Assembly: GCF_003946485.1 (NCBI RefSeq)
Contig: NZ_RHOJ01000008.1
Span: 1-64,000, forward strand
From: Lacticaseibacillus jixianensis
GTDB taxonomy: Bacteria; Bacillota; Bacilli; Lactobacillales; Lactobacillaceae
Length of the DNA: 64,000 nucleotides
Direction of reading: 5' to 3'
The notes under the pieces were generated by a model. It saw only the letters and a list, made by a program, of their open reading frames with translations, was not told the DNA's origin and made no database searches. Both the position numbers and the translations under genes were made by a program. Shown here piece after piece: positions 53,978 through 61,926 of the stretch (the first letter of the stretch is position 1; each line of letters opens with the position of its first letter).

Positions 53978-54103
53978 TAATCGGGCTGCAGGGCCGCAAC
54001 GGGGAAGTGGGTAGCTACGCCCAGGGCCTCGCCGGCAAAAAACGCCAGCAATGCCCTGGGCTAGGCTACCCATTCCCCTAAGTACGCGGCCCCTTCGCAC
54101 CTT
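53978..54103 (-). repeat. Complete copy of the 125-bp palindromic repeat
   Basis: This 126-bp unit runs from TAATCGGG to CGCACCTT. P1 is GGGCCGC/GCGGCCC, P2 is GGGGAA-G-TGGGTAGC with GCTACCCA-TTCCCC (one bulged G, otherwise perfect), P3 is GCCCAGGGC/GCCCTGGGC (perfect), and P4 is GCCGGC/GCCAGC. It abuts the T tract of the terminator of the AraC-type regulator. Confidence 0.9.
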
Positions 54104-54145
54104 ACAAAAAAAGGAGCATCGCCGCGTTGGGCAACACTCCTGGTT
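54104..54145 (-). terminator. Terminator of the AraC-type regulator gene
   Basis: On the minus strand GGAG and GTTGCC pair with GGCGAT and CTCC (imperfect stem), followed by T7 directly next to the repeat. Confidence 0.65.
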
Positions 54146-54162
54146 TCATTAACCGTTATTCG

Positions 54163-55779
54163 TTATGACTTGCTTCCTGATACCTGCGCCAATCCACTCC
54201 GGTACTGCGTCGGGGAACTGCCGAAATGCTTTTTGAAGACGGAACTGAAGTAGTTCGGATCTGCGTACCCGACCTGATGGCCGATCGCCTGGCTCTTTTC
54301 GGTCGTCTCCAGCAGCAGCCGCGCCGCGCGATCCATCCGAAAATCCGTGAGGTACGTAATGAACGACTGCCCCACCTCCCGCTTAAACAAGGTGGAGAAA
54401 TACGAGTTAGACACCCCCAGCGCATGGCAGACATCGTTGAGCGAGAGCTGCTCATCGCTGAAATGGGCACGGACAAAGTCCTTCGCGCTTTGGATCAGCA
54501 TGGTGGACGAGTTATCACGGGCGGCAGCCAGCCGCCGGTTCAACGTCGTGCAGAGGTCAAGCAGCCATTCGCGCAGGGTCTGCGGGGACAGTTCTGGCAA
54601 CCCGGCATAAAGCTCCTTAACGTTGTCCGTCAGCTCTGGCAGGTGCAAATGGTTATTGACCGCAAACCGGAACAACGCAGAGATCAAATCGTTGATGATG
54701 ACGGTGTGATGCGCCATACAGGTGGCCGTCTGGTTGATGTTCTCAAGGTACTCGTCAACTGCCGCGGCAATTGCTTCGTCAGAGCCGGCATGCACGACCT
54801 TGAACAGCTGCGACAGCGCCGCATCGGATAACGGGGTGAAATCGGTGATCTCCGTAGGCGCGATTTCCCGAATGTTGATCACCTTGCTGGCGCCGTAGAG
54901 ACTGCGGTAAGATACCGCCGTGCGCGCCCCTTGGTAGGCCCGCGGCAGTTCCAACAAGTCATCGATCACCGCGCCGACGCCGATCGTGATCACCGCCCCG
55001 AGTTGATTTTTGACCAGCTTGCAGAAGCGATCGGCGTTATCGGTCACGGCTGCGGATTCTGCCTCGTCTGGCAGCTGAATCACCATGACGTTGTTGCGCA
55101 AATAAGTGAAGGTCACAAGCGAATATAGCGCACCAAAAAAGTCCCCCGCCTGCTTATCGACCTGCGCTTGCAGCGCCAGTCCGTCCATCCTTGCTGGTAC
55201 CTGCGCCGCTGAAGTATGCAGGACTAAACAGACGTAGTAAGGACCACTCAGTGCCACCTGATAGTCATGCAGGTAGGCCTCCAGCGTCTGCCGCTCCACT
55301 TGACCATCCACTAGCGCGGCGTAAAAGTTAGCCTGCATCAAAGGCAGCGAATCCCGGTAATACTGCTGCATGGCGCGCCAGTTCTGCGCCGTGTTGCGCC
55401 GCTGATTCAGCCGCTGGCACAGCCTGGCAAAGGCGCGGTGCACCTCGCCCGCATCCGCGGGCAGGCTGAGGTAATCCGTGACCCCAAGGCGCAGCGCCGC
55501 TTGGGCACACTCAAAATCGGCGCAGTCCGTCAAAATGACGAACTCCGTTTCCGGTGAAATGGCTTTGCCGCGGCGGACCAAGTCCAACCCATCGACATCG
55601 GCGACCCTCACCTCGGTCAGTACCACATCTGGCCGCGCCGATTGAATCATCTTTAGCGCCGACGCGGTCGAAAAGACGGTGCCGATCACGCTGAAGCCAA
55701 GTCCTTCCCACTGGACTGTCTCCTTCAAGCCCGAGGCAACCGCCGCGTCTTGCACAAATAGTACGCTGTACTTCCCCAT
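54163..55779 (-). CDS. AraC-type (YesN-like) response regulator with degenerate receiver
   Basis: This 538-residue protein has an N-terminal receiver (residues 1 to about 120), a long central region and a C-terminal double helix-turn-helix (LNDVCHALGVSNSYFSTLFKR, IGHQVGYADPNYFSSVFKK). In the receiver the phosphorylated Asp is Glu (DVVLTEVRV), the acidic pair is VQDA in place of VDDE, and the conserved Lys is missing (SLPAD). It therefore probably works without phosphorylation. No histidine kinase is adjacent. Its place beside mglBAC suggests it controls the sugar importer. The ATG at 55779 has AGGAG at seven bases. Confidence 0.87.
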   Translation of the reverse strand: MGKYSVLFVQDAAVASGLKETVQWEGLGFSVIGTVFSTASALKMIQSARPDVVLTEVRVADVDGLDLVRRGKAISPETEFVILTDCADFECAQAALRLGVTDYLSLPADAGEVHRAFARLCQRLNQRRNTAQNWRAMQQYYRDSLPLMQANFYAALVDGQVERQTLEAYLHDYQVALSGPYYVCLVLHTSAAQVPARMDGLALQAQVDKQAGDFFGALYSLVTFTYLRNNVMVIQLPDEAESAAVTDNADRFCKLVKNQLGAVITIGVGAVIDDLLELPRAYQGARTAVSYRSLYGASKVINIREIAPTEITDFTPLSDAALSQLFKVVHAGSDEAIAAAVDEYLENINQTATCMAHHTVIINDLISALFRFAVNNHLHLPELTDNVKELYAGLPELSPQTLREWLLDLCTTLNRRLAAARDNSSTMLIQSAKDFVRAHFSDEQLSLNDVCHALGVSNSYFSTLFKREVGQSFITYLTDFRMDRAARLLLETTEKSQAIGHQVGYADPNYFSSVFKKHFGSSPTQYRSGLAQVSGSKS

Positions 55780-55856
55780 CGTCATGCTCCTGTCTGGTCC
55801 TCAACCCAATGTAATCGCATTTACTAAAACACACAGCGCCTTTATCAATCGATTTT

Positions 55857-55884
55857 AGTATATCATGCAAGCGCTTAACTTCAA
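55857..55884 (-). promoter_or_regulatory. Promoter of the regulator gene with overlapping cre-like site
   Basis: On the minus strand TTGAAG and TATACT are separated by 16 bases. The spacer contains TTAAGCGCTTGCA (55866-55878), close to the CcpA-binding cre consensus, so carbon catabolite repression is likely. Confidence 0.5.
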
Positions 55885-55965
55885 TCAAAAGCACTTCCCT
55901 TAAGATTATATTCTCGTGGCATAATCATTAGGATATCATCATCAATGGCAGCCGCTCGATCCATT

Positions 55966-55999
55966 AAAAAAGCCGCGGCCCTGATTGCAGGCCGCGGCA
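55966..55999 (-). terminator. Terminator of the mgl operon
   Basis: On the minus strand GCCGCGGCC pairs with GGCCGCGGC around nine bases, followed by T6. Confidence 0.9.
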
Positions 56000-56064
56000 A
56001 CTCAACAAAGTGCACCGGCGATGATCAAGTCGCCGCCGAGTTAGTGATCAAGACTAATGCCACG

Positions 56065-57714
56065 TCACTTCTTCTGGACGTACTTCAGGGAATCAAGGGT
56101 CACCGCGACCAGAATGATGATCCCGGAGAAGACAAACTGCAGGTTCGTATCGATCCCGAGGATGGTCAGCGCGTAGGTCAACGCGGTGAAAATGGTGACC
56201 CCGACAACGACCCCGGAGATTTTACCAATCCCACCGGTGAAGGAAACCCCACCGACCACGCAGGCCGCGATGGCGTTCATTTCCCAGCCTTGCCCGTACG
56301 CCGCGGACCCTGACCCGACCATGCGGGCACATTCAAGCCACGACCCAAAGCCATACAGGACCCCGGCCAGCACGAAGGCGCCCAGGGTGACGGCGAAGAC
56401 GGAGATCCCGGAAACGGAAGCGGCTTCGGGGTTGCCCCCAACCGCGTACAGGTTCTTACCAAAACGCGTCTTGTTCCAGATAAACCAGACGATGGCAATC
56501 GCCGCGATCGCCCAGATGATGATGGATGGGAAGCCGCCGATCTGCGGGATGATCATCCCTGGAATGGCCGGATCGATCGCCCCGAAAGACACCCCTTTGG
56601 TCGCGTAGGTGACCAAGCCGAAGATGATCAGCGTGTTGGCCATGGTTGAAATGAACGGGTGCATCCCAAACCGGGCGGTGAAGAACCCGGCAATCGCGCT
56701 CAGCACGGTCGACAGGACAATGCAGACGGCCAATGCCAGAATGACACGCGGCCACAGGCCCATTTTGGAAAAGTCGAAGAGGTGGCCGAACACCTCCCCA
56801 GTGTTGGGGCCTTGGTGCATGATGATGGTGGAGGCGGTCATCCCCATCCCGACCATCCGGCCGATGGACAGGTCGGTCCCAGTCAGCAGGATGAGCCCTG
56901 CCACCCCGAGGGCCAGGAACATCTGCGGCGAAGCCTGTTGCAGGATGTTCAGGATGTTATTGTAGGTCAACAGGGACGTCCCTTTGATGATCGGCGTGAT
57001 GATTGCCAAGATGATGAAGACCACGATGATGGCAAAGTACAGCCCGTTGCGCAGCAGGAAGTCGCGGCGGTTAAATGTGTACTTGTAGTTCTCCCACTTT
57101 TGCTTCATCTCCTCGGCGAAGGTAAACTTCGACATCCGCAGCAGATCAAGCAAATGGTACTGGTAGTTGAACGCTTCGTGCTGGCGATCCTTGATCTGAC
57201 TCTGCCGCGCCTGGAGCGTGACCTTGGCGTCGAACAGTTTGTTCTTGTGGACGTAATTTTCTTCCTTGATCTCACTGCGATCAGACAGCTTGGCCACCGT
57301 CGCCTTGTGCTCGCTTTCCAGCTTGGCGACCTGCTCATCGTAGGCCTTCTTGGCGATCACCTTTTCCTCGGCGCAGCTGGCAGCGACCGGCTGGTAGTAC
57401 TCTTGCTCAAAGTGTTCTTTGAGGTACGCCTCGGCCTGGGCAATCAGTTTGCTGACCTGATCTTTGTTGGCCGCCTCGACCTGCTTGGCCCCGACCAGCG
57501 CCTGTTTATCCGCCTCAATGCCGGCCTCGCGCTCGGCCTTGCTCAGGCTCTTGTCCCGCTTCATGGCCTCAATGTGACTGTTTAAACTGATGACCCGATC
57601 GGTCCCGTCCTTGCGCAGGTCATTGATCTGGGCTTGGATCTTGCCCACTGCCTCATCGATCGGCTTGCGCAGGGCTGCTTCGGCCTGCGCGGTTAACACT
57701 TTACTTTCTGCCAT
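56065..57714 (-). CDS. mglC: Galactose/methyl-galactoside-type ABC permease with N-terminal coiled-coil extension
   Basis: The C-terminal about 330 residues form a sugar ABC permease of the MglC/RbsC family (GLILLTGTDLSIGRMVGMG, GNPEAASVSGI, ACVVGGVSFTGGIG). The first about 215 residues are an extra highly charged, Lys/Glu/Ala-rich helical region with heptad character (AQAEAYLKEHFEQEYYQP and similar). The usual family length is about 335, here 549. The extension would sit in the cytosol near MglA. It starts 13 bases after the mglA stop. Confidence 0.88.
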   Translation of the reverse strand: MAESKVLTAQAEAALRKPIDEAVGKIQAQINDLRKDGTDRVISLNSHIEAMKRDKSLSKAEREAGIEADKQALVGAKQVEAANKDQVSKLIAQAEAYLKEHFEQEYYQPVAASCAEEKVIAKKAYDEQVAKLESEHKATVAKLSDRSEIKEENYVHKNKLFDAKVTLQARQSQIKDRQHEAFNYQYHLLDLLRMSKFTFAEEMKQKWENYKYTFNRRDFLLRNGLYFAIIVVFIILAIITPIIKGTSLLTYNNILNILQQASPQMFLALGVAGLILLTGTDLSIGRMVGMGMTASTIIMHQGPNTGEVFGHLFDFSKMGLWPRVILALAVCIVLSTVLSAIAGFFTARFGMHPFISTMANTLIIFGLVTYATKGVSFGAIDPAIPGMIIPQIGGFPSIIIWAIAAIAIVWFIWNKTRFGKNLYAVGGNPEAASVSGISVFAVTLGAFVLAGVLYGFGSWLECARMVGSGSAAYGQGWEMNAIAACVVGGVSFTGGIGKISGVVVGVTIFTALTYALTILGIDTNLQFVFSGIIILVAVTLDSLKYVQKK

Positions 57715-57727
57715 GTGTGTCTCCCCC

Positions 57728-59266
57728 TTACATGTATTTCGCGCTGAGCCTTAGCAGCTCTTCCTGATTGGTCTTTTTCGTCTCAACGATCCCGGCCAGC
57801 CGGCCATCGGACATGACGCCAATGCGGTTCGTGATGCCCAGGATCTCAGGCATTTCCGAAGACACCACGATGATGGTCTTGCCTTCTTTGGCCATCTTGA
57901 TGATCAGCTCGTAGATTTCATACTTCGCCCCGACGTCGATCCCCCGAGTCGGCTCGTCCATCATGAAGATCTGCGGCGCCCGTTCCAGCCACTTACCCAC
58001 GATCACCTTCTGCTGATTACCGCCCGACAGGCTAGCGATCAACTCATCTGGGCCCATCGTTTTGGTGTTCATGACCTTGATTTCATGTTGAGTGGCCTTG
58101 GTCATCCGCGGATTGGATAGTGCCGGCCCCCGGCGGTAGGCGTTCAGGTTCGTAATGGTCGTATTGAAGGTCAAGCTTCCCTTCAGAAACAGCCCATTGG
58201 CCTTGCGTTCCTCGGTGATCATGGCAAAACCGTGCTCCATCGCTTCTTTGGCGGAGTTGAAGTTGCTCAGTTTGCCGTTGAAGTAGACCCGGCCCGCGGC
58301 CCGCGTCCGCACCCCAAAGATCGTCTCGAGCAGCTCAGTGCGCCCCGCGCCGACCAATCCGTAAAGGCCGAAGATTTCGCCCTTGCCGACATCGAAGGTA
58401 ATGTCTTGCAGGTACGGGGCAAACTTGGTGGATAGGTGCTGAACGGATAAAATCGTTTTACCCACCGTGTTATCAACTGGCGGGAAGCGGTTGTCCAGCG
58501 GCCGGCCAACCATGGCTTTGATCAGCTCGTTCAGGTTCGTGTCCTTGGTGTTCTTGGTCATGACCAGATGGCCATCGCGCAGCACCGAGACCTCATCACA
58601 GATCTGGAAGACCTCATCCATCTTATGGGAGATGAAAATGATCGAAATGCCCTGACTTTTCAGCATCCGCACCATGTCGAAGAGCTTTTCCACTTCCTGA
58701 TCCATCAGCGAAGACGTCGGCTCGTCCAGCACGATCACTTTGGAGTGGTAGGAAATGGCCTTGGCGATCTCGACCATTTGCCGCTGCGAGACGCTCATCT
58801 TGCGCATCGGCTGGGTCAAGTTGACCGTCATCCCGAGCCGCCGGAACAACTCGGTGGCCTCCCGGCGCATTTGCGCTTCGTTCACAACGCCCAACGAAGT
58901 CGTTGGGTAGCGGCCCAGGAACAGGTTATCGAGAACGCTGCGATCCAGCGCCTGGTTCAGCTCCTGGTGCACCATCGCGATCCCGTTTTCCAAGGCGTCT
59001 TTCGGTCCGGCAAAGGAGACCTCCTTTCCGTCAAGGTAGAACTCGCCTTCGTCGCGCGTCTTGATCCCAAATAAACACTTCATCATCGTCGACTTGCCGG
59101 CGCCGTTTTCACCCATCAAGCCCATCACGGAACCTTTTTTGACGTCCATGTCGATGTGTTGAAGCACCCGGTTGCGGCCAAATGACTTACTCAGGTTGCG
59201 AATGGCAAGCATGACGTCTCCGCCAATCACTGGCTTATCCGGGGTCATTATTGTTGATTCCTGCAT
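57728..59266 (-). CDS. mglA: Galactose/methyl-galactoside-type ABC ATP-binding protein
   Basis: This 512-residue protein has two fused ABC domains. The first has Walker A GENGAGKST, signature VSQRQMVEIAKA and Walker B VIVLDEPTSSL. The second has a degenerate Walker A GLVGAGRTE and signature LSGGNQQKVIVGKWL, as in MglA/RbsA. It is separated from mglB by an attenuating hairpin. The start at 59266 has AAGGATG. Confidence 0.94.
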   Translation of the reverse strand: MQESTIMTPDKPVIGGDVMLAIRNLSKSFGRNRVLQHIDMDVKKGSVMGLMGENGAGKSTMMKCLFGIKTRDEGEFYLDGKEVSFAGPKDALENGIAMVHQELNQALDRSVLDNLFLGRYPTTSLGVVNEAQMRREATELFRRLGMTVNLTQPMRKMSVSQRQMVEIAKAISYHSKVIVLDEPTSSLMDQEVEKLFDMVRMLKSQGISIIFISHKMDEVFQICDEVSVLRDGHLVMTKNTKDTNLNELIKAMVGRPLDNRFPPVDNTVGKTILSVQHLSTKFAPYLQDITFDVGKGEIFGLYGLVGAGRTELLETIFGVRTRAAGRVYFNGKLSNFNSAKEAMEHGFAMITEERKANGLFLKGSLTFNTTITNLNAYRRGPALSNPRMTKATQHEIKVMNTKTMGPDELIASLSGGNQQKVIVGKWLERAPQIFMMDEPTRGIDVGAKYEIYELIIKMAKEGKTIIVVSSEMPEILGITNRIGVMSDGRLAGIVETKKTNQEELLRLSAKYM

Positions 59267-59302
59267 CCTAATTCATCCTTTCCAGCGCCTGCTTAGATTT
59301 TT

Positions 59303-59379
59303 TTGAAAAAACAACTCCAGGTAAGGGGGCGGCCCCGAAACGCGAGAAGCACTTTTCGGCGATCCCTTATCCCTGGAGT
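59303..59379 (-). terminator. Attenuating terminator between mglB and mglA
   Basis: On the minus strand CAACTCCAGGGATAAGGG pairs with CCCTTACCTGGAGTTG (one bulge), with an inner GCCGAAAA/TTTCGGGGC helix, followed by T6. It allows more binding protein than ATPase. Confidence 0.85.
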
Positions 59380-59401
59380 TGCGGGTGGTGCAGAGGCGGA
59401 A

Positions 59402-60664
59402 TTACCGGCTCAGAATGGACGTGTATGAAGAACCGTTGTCAGTCTTAACCATGTTGATGGCAAACGCGTCATACTCGCTTGGGTTGCCCAGCCGGTTCGT
59501 AATGTTCGATTCGGTCTGGCCGTCGCCGCCGATGTATTCAACCTTCAAGTTCATCAGCTTGGCGTACTTCTTCAGCAGCGGCTGGTAGGTCGCACCCAGG
59601 AAGTTATCTGAGGAGTTGTAGATGTCCAGCCAAACTTTCTTTTCTGGTGAGGTCTTAGTCGAAAGCTGCTTGGAAGCATCAGGATAGGTCTTCGTTGGGT
59701 TCATGAAGTCCTTGTAGTTGTCCGCGGTAACTGGCACGTTCATCGCGTAGTAGGAACGCTCATTTGCGCGGTATGCGTAGGTGTCACTGGCCAGCACGTT
59801 GCCAACCTTGTCCTTCGTTTCGATCCCGGCCCCCTTCTTGGCACCATCCAACGCATTACGCAGCACGCGCAGGGTCAGATAAGCTTGGACGTCGGCGTGC
59901 TGACTGATCGTGCCGCCGTAGCCTTCTGCGATCGCGGCAACGGCGTCGGAGTTCGCATCGTACCCGAAGGTTGGGACTTTGTTCTTCTTGGACCAAGCGT
60001 TGAACATCGCCATGCCCATGCCGTCGTTGTTCGACGCGATAACATCGATCTTCGGGCCAAGGCTGGATGCCCAAGTGCCGATCGCGTTGCCGGCAGTTGC
60101 GGCATCCCAGGTCGCGCCTGAGTTATTCTTCATTTCCTGAGAAGCCAACTCACGGATCGTGTAGGATTTGCCTCCAACGGTCAACTTGCTGTCCTTCACG
60201 ATCGCGGACTTGCCATCTGAGTTCATCCCGGCTGGTGCCGAGTTGATATCGCCGCCCTTCTTCACGCCGGTGCCCAGCGCGGTCCGGACCCCGCGAGTAC
60301 GCGCGATCGAATCGTTATGGCCAACGTCACCGATGGCCAGCACGTAGCCAATAATGCCATCATGGTTGCGATCAATTGTCGCAATGTTCTTGGTGATGTA
60401 GTCCTTGACCATCTTCCCTTGAACTTCAGCCCCCTGCTTCGCATCGAACCCCACATAGTAGGTGTCCTTGTTGAATTTCAGGGTCGTCATGTCAAGCTTC
60501 CCGTTACTCGAGTTAGACGGCTGACGGTTGAAAAAGACCACTGGTTTATCTTTGTTCGCCACGGTCTTATCTGAGCCGCCGCCTGACTTAGAGCCGCAGG
60601 CAACGAGCAACAGAGATGCCCCCAAAACCAAAGACAAAGCCTCAAGTGCTTTTTGCTTCTTCAT
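59402..60664 (-). CDS. mglB: Galactose/methyl-galactoside-type ABC substrate-binding lipoprotein
   Basis: This 420-residue lipoprotein has a signal peptide (SLVLGASLLLVAC, lipobox LVAC) and a sugar-binding type I domain: VVFFNRQPSN, YYVGFDAKQG, ASNNDGMGMAMFNAW, FGYDANSDAVAAI. A galactose or glucose ligand is typical of MglB. It is the first gene of the operon, with a cre-like site upstream. Confidence 0.92.
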   Translation of the reverse strand: MKKQKALEALSLVLGASLLLVACGSKSGGGSDKTVANKDKPVVFFNRQPSNSSNGKLDMTTLKFNKDTYYVGFDAKQGAEVQGKMVKDYITKNIATIDRNHDGIIGYVLAIGDVGHNDSIARTRGVRTALGTGVKKGGDINSAPAGMNSDGKSAIVKDSKLTVGGKSYTIRELASQEMKNNSGATWDAATAGNAIGTWASSLGPKIDVIASNNDGMGMAMFNAWSKKNKVPTFGYDANSDAVAAIAEGYGGTISQHADVQAYLTLRVLRNALDGAKKGAGIETKDKVGNVLASDTYAYRANERSYYAMNVPVTADNYKDFMNPTKTYPDASKQLSTKTSPEKKVWLDIYNSSDNFLGATYQPLLKKYAKLMNLKVEYIGGDGQTESNITNRLGNPSEYDAFAINMVKTDNGSSYTSILSR

Positions 60665-60953
60665 GGTGTAAAATTCCTCCCTTTGAGCGCGTCCTGTATG
60701 CGCTTTCTTGATTCTCAGTGTACAGGGCTTGCGATAAGGGAACCATAGAATATTATTGGCTGGACCTTGAATATTTTTGGAAGTTTAGTTTAAAGAAAAT
60801 CAATTAAAGTAGCCTTTTGACGGCGAAAACAGCTGCTTTCGCGGCATTGTGGGCCCGCCTTGAACACTTGTTTACCAACGACTAGCGCCAATATTTTAGT
60901 AAAACTTCCGCCGGCGACGTAATCCGCTAAGTGCGCGAGCCTTCTGCACCTTC
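60665..60953. other. Upstream region of mglB and left flank of the repeat array
   Basis: The mglB-proximal part holds a cre-like site (60695-60709) and AT-rich sequence up to 60800. Bases 60922-60953 match the right end of a palindromic repeat unit (CCGCTAAGTGCGCGAGCC to CACCTTC), a truncated seventh unit. No gene is visible. Confidence 0.6.
60695..60709 (-). promoter_or_regulatory. cre-like site upstream of mglB
   Basis: On the minus strand AAGAAAGCGCATACA matches the CcpA-binding consensus WTGNAARCGNWWWCA with one mismatch. It lies about 30-45 bases before the mglB start. Confidence 0.55.
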
Positions 60954-61697
60954 TAATCGGGCGACAAGCTCGCAACGGCAGAGCACATAGCTACGCCTGA
61001 CCCTTCACTCCCTTTGCGAGCAAAGCGCCTGGCTAGGCTGAGCGTCTGCCTAAGTGCGCGAGCCTTCTGCACCTTCTAATCGGGCGACCGGCTCGCAACG
61101 GCAGAGCACATAGCTACGCCTGACCCTTCACTCGCTTTGCGAGCAAAGGGCCTGGCTAGGCTATGCGTCTGCCTAAGTGCGCGAGCCTTCTGCACCTTCT
61201 AATTGGGCTGCGGCGGGCAACGCGGGAGTGTGTAGCTACGGCGAGGGCCTCGCCGCCAAAATACAGCGGCAATGCCCTCACCTAGGCTACCCATCCCGCT
61301 AAGTACGCCAGCCTTCGCACCTTCTAATCGGGCTGCGGCGGGCAACGCGGGAGTGTGTAGCTACGGTGAGGGCCTCGCCGCCAAAATACAGCGGCAATGC
61401 CCTCACCTAGGCTACCCATCCCGCTAAGTACGCCAGCCTTCGCACCTTCTAATCGGGCTGCGGCGGGCAACGCGGGAGTGTGTAGCTACGGTGAGGGCCT
61501 CGCCGCCAAAATACAGCGGCAATGCCCTCACCTAGGCTACCCATCCCGCTAAGTACGCCAGCCTTCGCACCTTTTAATCGGGCGACGACTTGGCAACGCG
61601 GAAGTGATTAGCTACGGTCGCGGCTTCACCTGCTGCGCAGGCAAAGCCACAACCTAGGCTAATCATTCCGCTAAAACCGCCAAGTCTTTGCACCTTC
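60954..61697 (-). repeat. Tandem array of six 123-125-bp covarying palindromic units
   Basis: Units start at 60954, 61077, 61200, 61325, 61450 and 61575, each with TAATCGGG (TAATTGGG in unit 3) and ending CACCTT. Units 4 and 5 are identical and unit 3 differs at a few bases; units 1-2 form a second type and unit 6 a third. Each folds as P1, a constant AAC/TAAGNNC loop, P2 with one bulged G, a TAC/TAG loop, P3 and a small P4 hairpin. Stems are rebuilt with different bases in each type, for example P2 GCGGAA-G-TGATTAGC with GCTAATCA-TTCCGC in unit 6. No reading frame is kept. The minus orientation is inferred from wobble pairs. Confidence 0.92.
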
Positions 61698-61731
61698 AAA
61701 AAAAGCCACCCCAGGCGGTTGGCTGAGGCGG
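61697..61731 (-). terminator. Terminator-like hairpin next to the repeat array
   Basis: On the minus strand GCCGCCTCAG pairs with CTGGGGTGGC (one mismatch, one G-T) and is followed by T7 directly at the array edge. No minus-strand gene is visible upstream of it; the nearest is the alpha-glucosidase more than 1.4 kb away. Confidence 0.6.
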
Positions 61732-61890
61732 CTAACGATTGAAGAGGAGTAGAACAGAAATGACAAACTACTGTCGCTTGAGGGCAGCTCCCAGACGACA
61801 GTTGCAGTTTACCCCCTGCACGCACCGCTGGCAAAATATCTGCCTCGCCCCTTTTAAAGCCCCAGCCCTGCGCCGCGCCACCGCATACTC
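61732..61890 (-). other. Region between the array and ppk2, possible small RNA
   Basis: A hairpin with the stem ACTGTCG/CGACAGT (61770-61802) and an inner GGG/CCC pair precedes the orphan terminator on the minus strand. This could be a short minus-strand transcript ending at 61697. No convincing promoter is seen, and the open frame 61574-61834 crosses the repeat and is not coding. Confidence 0.2.
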
Positions 61891-61891
61891 G

Positions 61892-61897
61892 TATAAT
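61892..61897 (+). promoter_or_regulatory. -10 box of ppk2
   Basis: A perfect TATAAT lies 29 bases before the ppk2 ATG. No good -35 is visible. Confidence 0.5.
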
Positions 61898-61926
61898 AGA
61901 AGCAGACCAGCAAAGGAGGCCAGCTC

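Noticed and set aside
60954-61697. CRISPR array
   Set aside because: Units are 123-125 bp and directly joined; there are no short identical repeats with unique spacers and no cas genes.
60954-61697. Integron attC array
   Set aside because: The folded units with an extrahelical base resemble attC sites in shape, but the RYYYAAC/GTTRRRY ends are absent, no cassette genes lie between units and no integrase is in the window.
61574-61834. Minus-strand open frame of 86 codons
   Set aside because: It runs through a repeat unit and the adjoining terminator hairpin, and has no ribosome site.
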